Of a DNA stretch of 27,946 nt, positions 1 through 8,390 are shown piece by piece. The stretch spans positions 1-27,946 of the forward strand of contig NZ_JAHRBL010000028.1 in assembly GCF_019693445.1 (NCBI RefSeq). Direction: 5' to 3'. Both the position numbers and the translations under genes were made by a program. A model generated the notes under the pieces. It had not been told where the DNA came from and searched no databases. It was given only the letters and a program-made list of their open reading frames with translations. The stretch is from Deinococcus aquaedulcis. Lineage in GTDB: Bacteria > Deinococcota > Deinococci > Deinococcales > Deinococcaceae. Each line of letters begins with the position of its first letter. Positions within the stretch are counted from its first letter, which is position 1.

Positions 1-119
1 CCCTGATGACGGTGATGCCGAGCGTGTATTTGAACCGCCTGCTCCGAACCTTCCTCAAGAACGAGGAATTTCTCCACCAGCACGGCTATTCACTCCGCTA
101 TACAAGGTGCAACTCCTGA
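1..119 (+). CDS. C-terminal end of an unidentified protein, possibly a transposase (partial)
   Basis: An open frame enters from the left edge and ends at TGA 117-119. The visible tail contains the stretch RTFLKNEEFLHQHGYSLRY, a basic and aromatic ending. Such tails are seen at the ends of some DDE transposases, but only about 38 residues are visible and no catalytic residue is inside the window. The noncoding, decayed DNA that follows fits the edge of an inserted element next to a plasmid origin. I cannot assign a family, and an unrelated short protein tail is equally possible. Confidence 0.3.
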   Translation, partial: LMTVMPSVYLNRLLRTFLKNEEFLHQHGYSLRYTRCNS

Positions 120-989
120 GTTTTAAAGCCCGCTGGTCCCAACTTTTTTGAGGCGTTACAGCAGATAGTTCAGATTCCCAGCAAGTCGATCTTGAAAGGC
201 GGGCGGACTGAGCCCGAGAAAAACAGGGCTGTGAAGCTGGAAAGGCATGGGGGCGTTTCCCCTGACTAGTCCTGGAATCAGAAGAGCTCCGTATCAGATG
301 GTGTGAGGCGTGGCACCACCAGAACAGTCAGGGCCGTTGCCGCGTGGCCACCATCTTCAGGGCCTCGTCCATGGATTGCGTTCGCGTCCGCGTCATCAGG
401 ATCAAGACATTGCTCCCTCCCTGCAGATAGAGCTGTATGGCTTGAGCGCGCACCTCATGGCCTTTCGAACTCTCCTCGAACGAGTGCCCAAGCGTAGCCA
501 GAGCCGTTCGTACATGCCGTTCTGGCAGCGGCGGCGGATTGCTGAGCATCTGTATAGCCTGCATAAAGAGGCGTGAGGCGTGGAAGATGACCTCGACATA
601 CCACGGTGGTGAGGACCGAGAGGGTGACTGATGGTACCGCCTCTGCGCCGGCTGAGCATTCAGCCCACGCAGTTGTTCATCACAGCAGGAGGTTCTGAGG
701 CCCTTGCTGCCGCTCAGATCGCCGGTAAGGTGTTCCTGCCACTGGGCCGCTAGACCAACAGCATTGGTAGCGGGAAGGACGTGCCTGCTCCTGGAGGACA
801 GGTGATGGAGGGCGCTTGAGCATCCGGATGCTGCGCTTGTTCCTCGGAAACCTTCTGAAGACCCGACCGCAGTCTTTGGCCCTTGGACTCTGATCACCTT
901 CCGGAAGTCTACACGCAGGTTACCCAGGTGAGATCGTCGAGCGCTGATCTGAACCTTAGAAGATTGGCTCTCTCTTCTCAGCGGAAGGC
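120..989. other. Stretch without a confident gene; looks decayed
   Basis: No open frame here has a convincing start and family resemblance over its whole length. On the minus strand a frame spans 996-328; its distal part (about 600-328) reads like a helical protein, with segments such as VRTALATLGHSF and SMDEALKMVATRQR, while the proximal part is rich in Ser and Arg and looks like noise. On the plus strand a short fragment at 631-753 resembles part of an enzyme. I read the region as remnants between a mobile-element edge and the plasmid origin. Confidence 0.4.
631..753 (+). pseudogene. Possible remnant of a PLP-dependent aminotransferase / MocR-type regulator
   Basis: A 40-codon open stretch, ATG 631 to TAG 751-753, contains IQPTQLFITAGGSEALAAA. 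This resembles the segment 'xPxQ-[LIV]-x-[LIV]-T-x-G-[SG]-x-x-AL' found before the PLP-binding region in class I/II aminotransferases and MocR regulators. Nothing on either side in any plus frame continues the fold, so if the resemblance is real this is a broken fragment. The match is short and could be chance. Confidence 0.18.
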
Positions 990-1365
990 GGGACACCTTT
1001 GTGCCGTTTTGGAGTCAACCTCTCTCCTTTTCTGTGCGTTCGGCGGCCGATCATATAGGGACACCTTTGTGCCGTTGATGAACCGGTGCTGGATTTTCAC
1101 TGACCTGCGCGTATCGATGGCTAGCAGAAAGGGGCACAAAGGTGTCCCCATCAACGGCACAAAGGGGCAGGTTTTCCAGGCAGGACCCCTTTGTACCATT
1201 GATGAATTTTTGTACCGCTCGAACGACGTACTCAAGGTTTGACGCCCCTTTCTGCCCCACCACAGGAATTTCAGATCACTTTGGGCCGATACGCTCCTCG
1301 ATGGGGACACCTTTGTGCCGTTCGGGTCCAGAGCGTGGCACAAGCAGAGACTCCTTTGTCCCGTT
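990..1365. repeat. Iteron array of the plasmid replication origin
   Basis: The 19-base unit GGGACACCTTTGTGCCGTT occurs exactly at 990-1008, 1058-1076 and 1304-1322. A variant, GAGACTCCTTTGTCCCGTT, lies at 1347-1365, and a diverged copy followed by GATGAA begins at 1183. Inverted copies lie at 1133-1148 (GGCACAAAGGTGTCCC) and 1153-1167 (AACGGCACAAAGGGG). A weaker copy is near 1241-1258. Several copies continue into GATG, so the conserved core is about CCTTTGTGCCGTTGATG. The array lies directly upstream of the RPA-type initiator gene, the normal arrangement for an iteron-controlled origin. The mixed orientation and uneven spacing rule out a CRISPR array. Confidence 0.88.
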
Positions 1366-1401
1366 TGTGACTGGAAAGTACGACCAGGACGCGGTTTGTT
1401 C

Positions 1402-1450
1402 CCTTTCTTTGTTGTTGTTTCTTTTATATCTTTTAAAAGACAATCAACAT
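1402..1450 (+). promoter_or_regulatory. AT-rich unwinding candidate and repA promoter/operator region
   Basis: Between the last iteron and repA the composition turns sharply A/T-rich, with a pyrimidine-rich run and a perfect 12-base palindrome TCTTTTAAAAGA at 1429-1440. An AT-rich segment beside iterons is the usual DNA unwinding element. The palindrome, which overlaps TATA-like sequence about 25 bases before the repA ATG, could also be the repA promoter or an autorepression site. A Shine-Dalgarno AGGAGG follows at 1455-1460. Confidence 0.5.
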
Positions 1451-1463
1451 CTTCAGGAGGCGC

Positions 1464-2849
1464 ATGAAAAAGGACCGGCAACAGGCACTGCCCAAAGTGG
1501 ACGAACGGAATTTCGCCCGTCTGGGTGTGGTGAGTATCCAGACTCGACTGGACGATGAGGCCAGCCGGTCCTGGAGCAGCGCCTTTGAGATCGCTGGTCG
1601 CTCATTCGGCGTTGCTGCAGAGGCGCTTCACGGTCGGCCGCGGGGCATCGATACCAACGTGGTGATTGGAATCGAGAGCCTGTTTGCAGCCCGCTCCTGC
1701 CCAGAGGACAACCGCCTGCACACCACGGCATATGAACTGCGTGCTGCGAGCTTTCTTCCGCTGAATGGCAAAAGCTTCCACCGCCTGCGCGAGTGCCTCG
1801 ACCGCCTCTGGTACACCAACGTAACGGTCACAGATGGATGGCACCTGCCTGACGGCCGCAAGCTCCGGAATGTCAAACGCATGCGGATGATCAACGACCT
1901 GAGTTACTGGGATATCGATGGAAGCGACCAGTTCGAGGCGACCCGTGAGTTTGTTCCCAATGCGACGTTGACGATTCAGCTGGGAACGCACATGGCCAAC
2001 AGCATCCGTCTAGGATTTACGCAGGCCCTCGAGCATAAAATTCTCACAGGCATTGAGCAGCCCCCAGCGCGGGCTTTATACCGACTTCTGGAAGCCCACC
2101 GGTACGCCGATACGGGAGAGCAGCAACGGTCACTGGCTGTCCGGCTGGAAGACTGGCGTCTGGCCTGCGGCATTACGGACGGAAAGCCCAGTAAGACGCT
2201 GCGCGCGCTGAATGAAGCCCACGAGGAACTCGTCGCCCAGGGCTATCTGCGGGACGTCCGCGTGGCTGGTACCCGCGCGACCACCACACTGACCTACGTC
2301 TTTGCCAGCCTCGATGATCCGGATCCGGCCTTGGTGCGCCTGCTTGTTGACAGTGGCGTGGCCGCGCCAGCAGCGAACAAACTCGCCAAGGAGAAGGGCG
2401 ACCGCGTGGAGGAAGTCGTTCGTTACGTGCAAGCCACCATGCGCGAGAAGCCTGGAAGTGTGCGCAAGCCAGGTGGACTGATCAACGACATGTTGCAGCG
2501 GCCCGAGAAGTACGTGCTGAGCGCGCCGCGGCCTGACCATAACCCCGAAGAGGGGCGGGAGAAGAGCCGTGCCCGCATTCAGGCCGCTGAGATCGAGGCC
2601 CAGCGGCGAACCGAACTGGAGCGGCTTGAACTGCTGGCGGCTTCATCACAGACCCAGTGGGAACGCACCCGGAGGCCCTTAAAGCTGCTCCTGAGCAAGC
2701 AGCTGTCCGCTGCGCAGTGGGACGCGCTGGAACGGGCCTGTCAGACTGGTCAACTTCAGGCCGGCAGCCTGCTGCATGAGCTCAGTGCGGCGCAGGCCCG
2801 CCTTGAGCTCCAGGCTTTCGTGGATCGGTTGCGTGACACGTTGCGTTGA
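1464..2849 (+). CDS. repA: RPA-type plasmid replication initiator protein
   Basis: A 461-residue protein expected to bind the upstream iterons and open the origin for plasmid replication. The N-terminal half carries hallmarks of the replication initiator protein A family: FARLGVVSIQTRLD near residues 13-30, then a segment around residues 130-155 with RMRMINDLSYWDI, then a second winged-helix-like region (residues about 190-280) with ALYRLLEAHRYAD and KTLRALNEAHEELVAQGYL. The C-terminal part (about 290-461) holds a KEKGDRVEEVVRYVQ helix and a long Arg/Glu-rich helical region. The ATG at 1464 is supported by AGGAGG at 1455-1460. No parA/parB partner is visible. The family call is from pattern memory, but the iterons strongly support it. 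Confidence 0.85.
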   Translation: MKKDRQQALPKVDERNFARLGVVSIQTRLDDEASRSWSSAFEIAGRSFGVAAEALHGRPRGIDTNVVIGIESLFAARSCPEDNRLHTTAYELRAASFLPLNGKSFHRLRECLDRLWYTNVTVTDGWHLPDGRKLRNVKRMRMINDLSYWDIDGSDQFEATREFVPNATLTIQLGTHMANSIRLGFTQALEHKILTGIEQPPARALYRLLEAHRYADTGEQQRSLAVRLEDWRLACGITDGKPSKTLRALNEAHEELVAQGYLRDVRVAGTRATTTLTYVFASLDDPDPALVRLLVDSGVAAPAANKLAKEKGDRVEEVVRYVQATMREKPGSVRKPGGLINDMLQRPEKYVLSAPRPDHNPEEGREKSRARIQAAEIEAQRRTELERLELLAASSQTQWERTRRPLKLLLSKQLSAAQWDALERACQTGQLQAGSLLHELSAAQARLELQAFVDRLRDTLR

Positions 2850-3293
2850 ACACGCCGGTCAACTGACGCGAACCTATAGCCGGTTGTATGGCGGACGCAG
2901 GTGGGCCAAAAGTCTGTCAGACGGTGTTGGGGCGAGGGTTGGCGTCACCATTCAACGTGAAGACGGCCCCCGTATGGCGAGGTGGCGATGGCCGATGCAC
3001 TTGGAATTCAAAGTTAAAACCAGCGTGCCTGAGCCACCCCGCCGCTGGCCCGGAGAGGCGTTGACCGCTGCATTGACTGTCAAACAGGCATTGATCGCTT
3101 GATGTCCCCGGTGGCCAACTTACTCTGGGTGCGCTGACGTGTCAGCGGCCCACTCCCAGCCGGCGTCCAGTGCCAACGCAATGTGGCCACCTGCACGCCC
3201 GACCCGGATGGGGCTGCCCAGCTACGCGTCAGCGCTTCATCCCGTGGAATAACCCTGGGCCTCCACCGAGCGACTTGCTCGGATCCATGAGCG
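2850..3293. other. Intergenic stretch, nothing recognised
   Basis: This lies between the converging repA and Mrr-like genes. Open frames exist on both strands, but they have Arg/Trp-rich compositions with no family resemblance, and I reject them. I see no strong hairpin with a T run, so the terminators expected between convergent genes are not obvious. Confidence 0.5.
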
Positions 3294-4127
3294 CTATTGG
3301 TCTTCCCCGTCACCCGTCAGCGGCACACTGTATTTCAACACGAGGTCTGCGATTTCCAGACCGTTCAGGAGGGAGATCGGCTGCCGGTCGGAGGCTTTCG
3401 CTTCCTCCTGCGCCCCTGGACTGTAATCCCCAGTGGTCATGAACCACCCGACCTCTCCGTGCGACAGGCTGCCACGCAGCTTCTGTACTTCCGGGCGAGA
3501 GACATTGCCTTTATACCGTTTCACCTGCACGGCCACGCGAATGCGAATGAGATCCTCAATGACCAGTAAGCCCCGCACGTCCACCCCCGCGTCATTTGTA
3601 GGATGCGTCTCCTGAACGTCTTGCACGCCGATGGCTGTCATGACCCGGGCGCACAACCGCTCGAACTCCGTAGGCGTCAGCTTCAGGAACTCCCGAAGCA
3701 AAGCTTTGCGGCTTGGGGCACGCTTCTTTGGCAACGCTGCTGCGGGTTCTGGACGCACCGTCACTTTGGAAGACCGCCTTATTTTCTGAGTCGTCTTCCC
3801 CGGGGCTTCGCGCGGTGGCTTTGACATGATGGCTGACGCTGTCCCCTCGCCCAACCAACGCAACTGCTTGTTAGCTGTCACCTCGAATCGTGGCTGTTGA
3901 CCAGCCAGCGCCCGCACGTCCCGGTCAATCATGACTGCATCGAAGATGTTGGACGCGCCGGTCTGAACGTTCTGTGCGTCAAGGCGGCGTAACACATCCG
4001 AAAAGACCTGCGGCCCCTGCGTACCCTGCATGACCTGTGTCAGGGCCTCAAGAAGCGCGGCCTGTCCCGGCGTGATCTTTGGACGGGCAGCCGACCTGAG
4101 TTTGCGAACAGGAGATTTACGCGTCAC
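3294..4127 (-). CDS. Mrr-like restriction endonuclease with N-terminal winged helix
   Basis: A 277-residue protein. Residues about 148-270 form an Mrr catalytic domain of the PD-(D/E)XK type: LTPTEFERLCARVM, then NDAGVDVRGLL with D183, then VAVQVKRYKG with the Q201-x-K203 signature, then GWFMTTGDYSPGAQEEA. Such domains cut DNA and in Mrr itself act on methylated DNA. Residues about 20-95 (LLEALTQV, VFSDVLRRLD, RFEVTANKQLRWLGEG) look like a HARE-HTH or similar winged helix that could recognise DNA or modified bases; this part is inference. A basic Pro-rich linker (about 100-145) joins the two. The start is GTG 4127-4125, with AGAGGA about 10 bases before it. It lies 92 bases after the WYL gene, on the same strand, and is probably the last gene of the operon starting at 11092. 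Confidence 0.82.
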   Translation of the reverse strand: MTRKSPVRKLRSAARPKITPGQAALLEALTQVMQGTQGPQVFSDVLRRLDAQNVQTGASNIFDAVMIDRDVRALAGQQPRFEVTANKQLRWLGEGTASAIMSKPPREAPGKTTQKIRRSSKVTVRPEPAAALPKKRAPSRKALLREFLKLTPTEFERLCARVMTAIGVQDVQETHPTNDAGVDVRGLLVIEDLIRIRVAVQVKRYKGNVSRPEVQKLRGSLSHGEVGWFMTTGDYSPGAQEEAKASDRQPISLLNGLEIADLVLKYSVPLTGDGEDQ

Positions 4128-4219
4128 TGGGTTGAGTTCCTCTCAGAGGGTTCAGGCAGAGAAGCGATCCTGGCCTCCCTGCTTTCTGTACGAAGGCACT
4201 GGCCCACAGTCCGTGACAG

Positions 4220-5179
4220 TCAGGCCGGGACAGGCGCCTCGTAGAGCCCCGCGCCCTTGCGCAGCGACAGGGCCACCTGCGCCCGGAGCTCCTGAGGCGC
4301 GATGACTTCAACCTCACCGCCCCACCCCAGAATCCAGGGCACCAGCTCAAGCCAGTTGCCCACGTTGAGCACCACCCGGGTGTGCCCGGATCCCAATAGC
4401 ACTGGCGGCTCAGCGTGGTGCCCAAAGTACTCTTCTGCCACGCGCGCCTTGACAGCTGGGCTGAAAAACAATTCGACCCGGGTGGCTGCGCCGGACATGA
4501 TGCCCCAGGCGCTCGAGAGGAAGCGCAGCGGGTGAAAATCCTCGGGAATGTCGTATTCCTGATTGGTCAGGGTTGGGTGCTGCATGCGGGAGAGGCGGTA
4601 CACATAGGGCTGCGGATCATCCAGCAGGCGGTTGATGCCAATGGCATAAGCCTCGCGGTTGCGCGCATTGACCTCGATGAAATAAATGGCCAGCTCCAGC
4701 TTCGACGCCCGCCGCTGGGAGTGATAGGTGCACTGCAGGATCTTGCCGTCCATCCACGCCTGGGCCGCCACTTCAAACACCAGGGAGCTCCGCCCGCCCC
4801 GGCGCGCCTTGTACACCTCATTGGCCTGCAGCGCCACGCGACGGGCGCGCAGAGGAAGGTCCTGCGCGAGCTTTTCCAGTGCCGCGAGGTAATGCTCGTT
4901 GTACTCGGCGGCGTGATGAAAGAGCATCCGCGCCGCGCTGTACACCGCCAGTGCCTGAACCGGATTGAGCTCACGGGACCGTTTGATCCGGCGGTAGCAG
5001 CCAGCCGACGTCAGCTCGACTTCACCCTGATCGATCAGTTCAGCGAGGTCCCGTTGCACCGACCGGCGTTTTTCTGGCGCCAGCTTCAGGCGCTGCATGA
5101 TCTCACCGGTGCTGCACTCGGCGTCCGTGAGGAGATCCAGCACGGCCCGCAGCCGCCTCGTCTTAGTGTCCAGTTCCAT
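4220..5179 (-). CDS. WYL-domain transcriptional regulator (BrxR/CapW-like architecture)
   Basis: A 319-residue protein. Residues 1-65 form a winged helix (RRLRAVLDLLTDAECSTGEI, then KRRSVQRDLAELIDQGEV). A WYL domain spans about 135-215 (KILQCTYHS, AIYFIEVNARNREAYAIGIN, VYRLSRMQHPTL), and a C-terminal WCX-like region spans about 225-319. The canonical W-Y-L triad reads A-Y-A here (NREAYAIG), so ligand sensing may differ. Proteins with this order (BrxR, CapW, PafBC-like) regulate defence genes, often as repressors responding to nucleic acid ligands. The start at 5179 is chosen because AAAGGAG lies just before the ATG; it overlaps the end of the AddA-like gene by 17 bases, so the two are co-transcribed. 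Whether it also controls the brx operon is unknown. Confidence 0.85.
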   Translation of the reverse strand: MELDTKTRRLRAVLDLLTDAECSTGEIMQRLKLAPEKRRSVQRDLAELIDQGEVELTSAGCYRRIKRSRELNPVQALAVYSAARMLFHHAAEYNEHYLAALEKLAQDLPLRARRVALQANEVYKARRGGRSSLVFEVAAQAWMDGKILQCTYHSQRRASKLELAIYFIEVNARNREAYAIGINRLLDDPQPYVYRLSRMQHPTLTNQEYDIPEDFHPLRFLSSAWGIMSGAATRVELFFSPAVKARVAEEYFGHHAEPPVLLGSGHTRVVLNVGNWLELVPWILGWGGEVEVIAPQELRAQVALSLRKGAGLYEAPVPA

Positions 5180-8100
5180 GAAACTCCTTTGCCGCTGAGG
5201 CGCTACAGACCTGCCGGTATTGACACCACCGGCAACGTTCCGGACTCGGGGCCGGGGTAAAGTCGTGCGCCCGCACGCCACTGACCATGCGTGTCATCTC
5301 GCTCTTCGCCTGTTCCAGTTCGGTCCTGGAGAGGTCGTACAGCAGGTCGTGGCGCAGGTAAGCCAAGCTCGCCCGGGAGGCGCCCGTGGCGTCCAGATAC
5401 AGTGCAAGTTGCGCGGCATGATGGTCGGGCTGGACGTGCCGGTCGGTCTTGAAGTCCACGATCCAATCCTCGTACAGCGCGTCGACCACGCCTTCGAACG
5501 TCACGCCATTCACGGCGTGCGAGACCGGCACTTCCCGCCTGGGCTCCTGACCCGCCAGGGCCGAAAATGTTGGCGTACCCAGTTTGCCGCTCAACGCCGC
5601 AACCTCCTGCCGCTGTTCAAAGCTCAAGTGGGCAAAGCGGGCCATGATCTGCGGCCCACTCAGTTCCAACTCGATGGCCTGGTGCACGGCCGACCCGATC
5701 AGCGCCCCGCCCGCGCCCCCTTCCAGGCGCTGCGTTTCAGGCTCCCACAGCCGCGTGAAGGGGGGCCGTCCCGTGACATACCGGAACTCAAAGGCTTTCG
5801 GGCAGGTCAGGTACACACCGATAGAGGTGGCCGGCAGGGACTCGGGCAGCGCCACACCCGAGCTGGCGGCTGAGGTACGTACCGTCCCGGTGCGCTGACG
5901 AAGCTGCGGCGCCGGACGCGGAATCTGTCCCGGTGCATACGCGTACCGGGCGACGTCGTCCTGCGGAAACATGCTGGAAATCCGGGCGGCCTCCGCCGTT
6001 TCGCTGACCTTGGCGGGCACGCTCAGAATCAAGGTGTCTGCCGCGCGGGTCAGGGCCACGTACATGATCCGCTCGTTCTCGGCGGCGCGGCGCTCGGCCT
6101 GAAGGTCCTGCAGGCGCTGGTGCGGCCCGGGCTGCTGCTCGGGTTTCAGGCCCGGTACCCGCAGGGCCAGGCCACGCTCAGCGTCCATCAGCAGCGGGGA
6201 ACTGTCTGCGCGGCCCTGGGCCAGCAGGTCCGGCACCATGACCACCGGGAATTCCAATCCCTTGCTGCCGTGAATGGTCATCAGCTGCACGGCGTCATCG
6301 GAGGCGAGGTTCGCTTCCGGAACGGCGAGGTCAAGCCGCCGGGTGTCGCGCAGTGCCCGGGCTGCGGCGCTCACGTCGCCCTGGCCCTGTAGGGCCAGAC
6401 TGTGCAGCAGCGCTAGAAACGCGTCGATATTGGCCAGCCGGCGCGTACCGTCGGGCAGGCTTGCCATGATGACGCCGTGCTCACTCGCCTCCAGAGCGTG
6501 GGTCACCAGACCACTGGCGCCGGTACTCGCGCGGCGGTCAAGCAGATCAAGCAGCAGAGGCGGGGTCAGCGCTGCTGCTTGAAGGGCGCTCCAGAGGCTC
6601 TGCCCGGCCACGCGGCCCTGACTGGCGGCCAGCAGGGCCTCATCCTCCCAACCCACCAGCGGGCTGCGCAGCACGGCGGCCAGGGCCACATCGTCACCTG
6701 GCCGCGCCAGGAACAGCAGCAGATGCATCAGGTCGCGCACCTCCGGCCGGGTCAGCAGGCCGCGGCCGCCCTGAACGGTGTAGGGAATGCCGGCATGGAA
6801 GAGCGCGGACTCATAGATGGGCAGGTTCGTCCGCGCCCGGAACAGGACCGCGATATCGCGGTAGGTCAGGGGACGAAGCTCCTGGCCTTCCTGAACGACC
6901 CGGCCTTCCGCCATCAGGCTCTGGATGCGGTGCGCCAGCAGGTCACTTTCAGCAGAGCGCAGCACCGGCTTGTTGACGGGGCCACTGATGACATGCAGTT
7001 CGCAGGAGGGGGCAGCGGACGGCTTCTCCGTGCGGTGAGCAGTGAGTGGCGCGAAGGTCGCGGCGGTCGACCCCTTGCCCACCGGTCCCGGCATGTAATG
7101 CTGGAAAAAAGCGTTCAGAACATCCACCAGGGCCTGATGGGTCCGGAACGACCGGCTCAGGGCGCGGCTTTGTCCACCAGAAGTGACTATCTGCTCCCTG
7201 GCCTTGCGGAAGAGCCGCACGTCCGCCCCGCGAAAAGCATAGATACTCTGCTTTTCGTCACCCACCACGGTGAAGGTGACGCCCCCGCTGCTGATCGCAC
7301 TCAGGATCTCCCACTGCAGGGGAGACGTGTCCTGAAACTCGTCCACGAACACGGCCTTCCAGCGTGAAGCGTAGTACTCACGAACGTGCGCAAACGACAG
7401 CGCCCGCGCTGCCAGCCGCTCCAGGTCGGCAAAGGTCAACCGCTCCTGCTGCGCTTTCAGGGTGTCCAGCCGCGCCTGCACTTCCCGGTAAAGCCCCTCC
7501 AGCACTGGAATAGCCCTGAGTTGCCAGTACTCGCTTTCCAGGGCGCTGTCCGGGGAAGCCAGGCTCTTGAGCCTGGCCACGGCGCGCAGCACCGGGGCCT
7601 TGGCGCTGCCCCAGACCTTGGCATTCCCGGCATTGGCCCTTGTTCCTGACAGGGCGGCGCGCATGGCCGCCTGACGGGCGGGCCAGCTGCCCTGGACCGC
7701 TGCGGCCTGGAGGGCGGCCTGACGGGCCAGTTCCAGGGCGTCTGCGGGGTCCGGGCAGGCGTGTGCGGCCAGCACCGTGAGCTGTTCAGCCCACACCTGA
7801 GCTGCAGCCTCGGCCTGCTCGGCCAGCTGGGCTTCGAGGTTCTCCCGCCGGGCGTCGTGTTCCGCCAGCGACACCCGCAGGGCGTCTTCAGCGCGCTGGG
7901 GATCGCGCAGCATCAGCGCCACCGCTTCCCTGGCCAACCCGGTGGGCAGGTGCCCGAACGCTTCAGGGTTCAGGGCGCCCAGCACCTGCGGCAGGGTCTG
8001 GTCGAGCCAGACCTCGGCGCCCGCTTCATCGAGGACCTCGAAACGCAGCCCCGCGCCGCTCTCGACGGGATGTTCCCGGATGATGCGGGTACACAGGGCG

Positions 8101-8390
8101 TGGATGGTGCTGATCTGCGCCAGGGGCAGGGCCTGCGCCGCCGCCACCACCCGGGGCTGCGCCCGGCGCTGCGCTTCCTCATCGAGCAGTGCCTGCAGGC
8201 GGCCACGCAACTCCGCGGCGGCCGCTTCTGTGAAGGTGACCGCCACGAGTTCCTCTGCAGCCAGGTCGTGCGTCAGCAGGCCCAGCAGACGCCGGGTCAG
8301 GACGAAGGTCTTGCCGCTGCCGGCCCCCGCGTCAATGGAGACGCTGCCCCGGTACTCGGTGATCAAGGTTTGTTCCTGGGTCAGCGTCAT
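5163..8390 (-). CDS. AddA-like UvrD-family helicase-nuclease with C-terminal Fe-S PD-(D/E)XK domain
   Basis: A 1075-residue protein, near the size of AddA/RecB-type enzymes, which unwind and degrade DNA from double-strand ends. Helicase motifs in order: Q motif LTQEQ (4-7), Walker A AGAGSGKT (21-28), AVTFTEAAAAEL, STIHALCTRII, Walker B VFVDEFQD with D350/E351, VVGDEKQSIYAFRGADV, MTIHGSKGLEFPVV and IMYVALTRAADTLIL. The C-terminal nuclease has GSAVHQAIEL, EGVVDALY and IVDFKTDRH with D979-x-K981. Four cysteines frame it: C863 (LTCPKAFEFRY) and C1053, C1056, C1062 in the C-x2-C-x5-C pattern, the known arrangement of an Fe-S staple. Classical AddA lacks this cluster, which is usual for AddB. The start at ATG 8390 overlaps the AddB-like stop by four bases. 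Confidence 0.9.
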   Translation of the reverse strand: MTLTQEQTLITEYRGSVSIDAGAGSGKTFVLTRRLLGLLTHDLAAEELVAVTFTEAAAAELRGRLQALLDEEAQRRAQPRVVAAAQALPLAQISTIHALCTRIIREHPVESGAGLRFEVLDEAGAEVWLDQTLPQVLGALNPEAFGHLPTGLAREAVALMLRDPQRAEDALRVSLAEHDARRENLEAQLAEQAEAAAQVWAEQLTVLAAHACPDPADALELARQAALQAAAVQGSWPARQAAMRAALSGTRANAGNAKVWGSAKAPVLRAVARLKSLASPDSALESEYWQLRAIPVLEGLYREVQARLDTLKAQQERLTFADLERLAARALSFAHVREYYASRWKAVFVDEFQDTSPLQWEILSAISSGGVTFTVVGDEKQSIYAFRGADVRLFRKAREQIVTSGGQSRALSRSFRTHQALVDVLNAFFQHYMPGPVGKGSTAATFAPLTAHRTEKPSAAPSCELHVISGPVNKPVLRSAESDLLAHRIQSLMAEGRVVQEGQELRPLTYRDIAVLFRARTNLPIYESALFHAGIPYTVQGGRGLLTRPEVRDLMHLLLFLARPGDDVALAAVLRSPLVGWEDEALLAASQGRVAGQSLWSALQAAALTPPLLLDLLDRRASTGASGLVTHALEASEHGVIMASLPDGTRRLANIDAFLALLHSLALQGQGDVSAAARALRDTRRLDLAVPEANLASDDAVQLMTIHGSKGLEFPVVMVPDLLAQGRADSSPLLMDAERGLALRVPGLKPEQQPGPHQRLQDLQAERRAAENERIMYVALTRAADTLILSVPAKVSETAEAARISSMFPQDDVARYAYAPGQIPRPAPQLRQRTGTVRTSAASSGVALPESLPATSIGVYLTCPKAFEFRYVTGRPPFTRLWEPETQRLEGGAGGALIGSAVHQAIELELSGPQIMARFAHLSFEQRQEVAALSGKLGTPTFSALAGQEPRREVPVSHAVNGVTFEGVVDALYEDWIVDFKTDRHVQPDHHAAQLALYLDATGASRASLAYLRHDLLYDLSRTELEQAKSEMTRMVSGVRAHDFTPAPSPERCRWCQYRQVCSASAAKEFHGTGH

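Noticed and set aside
200..235. Hairpin-like AGCCC/GGGCT pair near the left end
   Set aside because: A five-base stem with a long loop is within chance expectation in this composition.
990..1365. Possible CRISPR array
   Set aside because: The units occur in both orientations with irregular spacing and lie upstream of a replication initiator; there are no cas genes.
1142..1558. Open frame across the iterons and into repA
   Set aside because: Its sequence is built from iteron repeats and overlaps the confident repA start.
2776..3102. 108-codon plus-strand frame overlapping the end of repA
   Set aside because: Arg/Trp-rich, no ribosome site, no resemblance to a known family.
4415..5260. 281-codon plus-strand frame opposite the WYL gene
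   Set aside because: The winged-helix and WYL patterns and a good ribosome site are on the minus strand.
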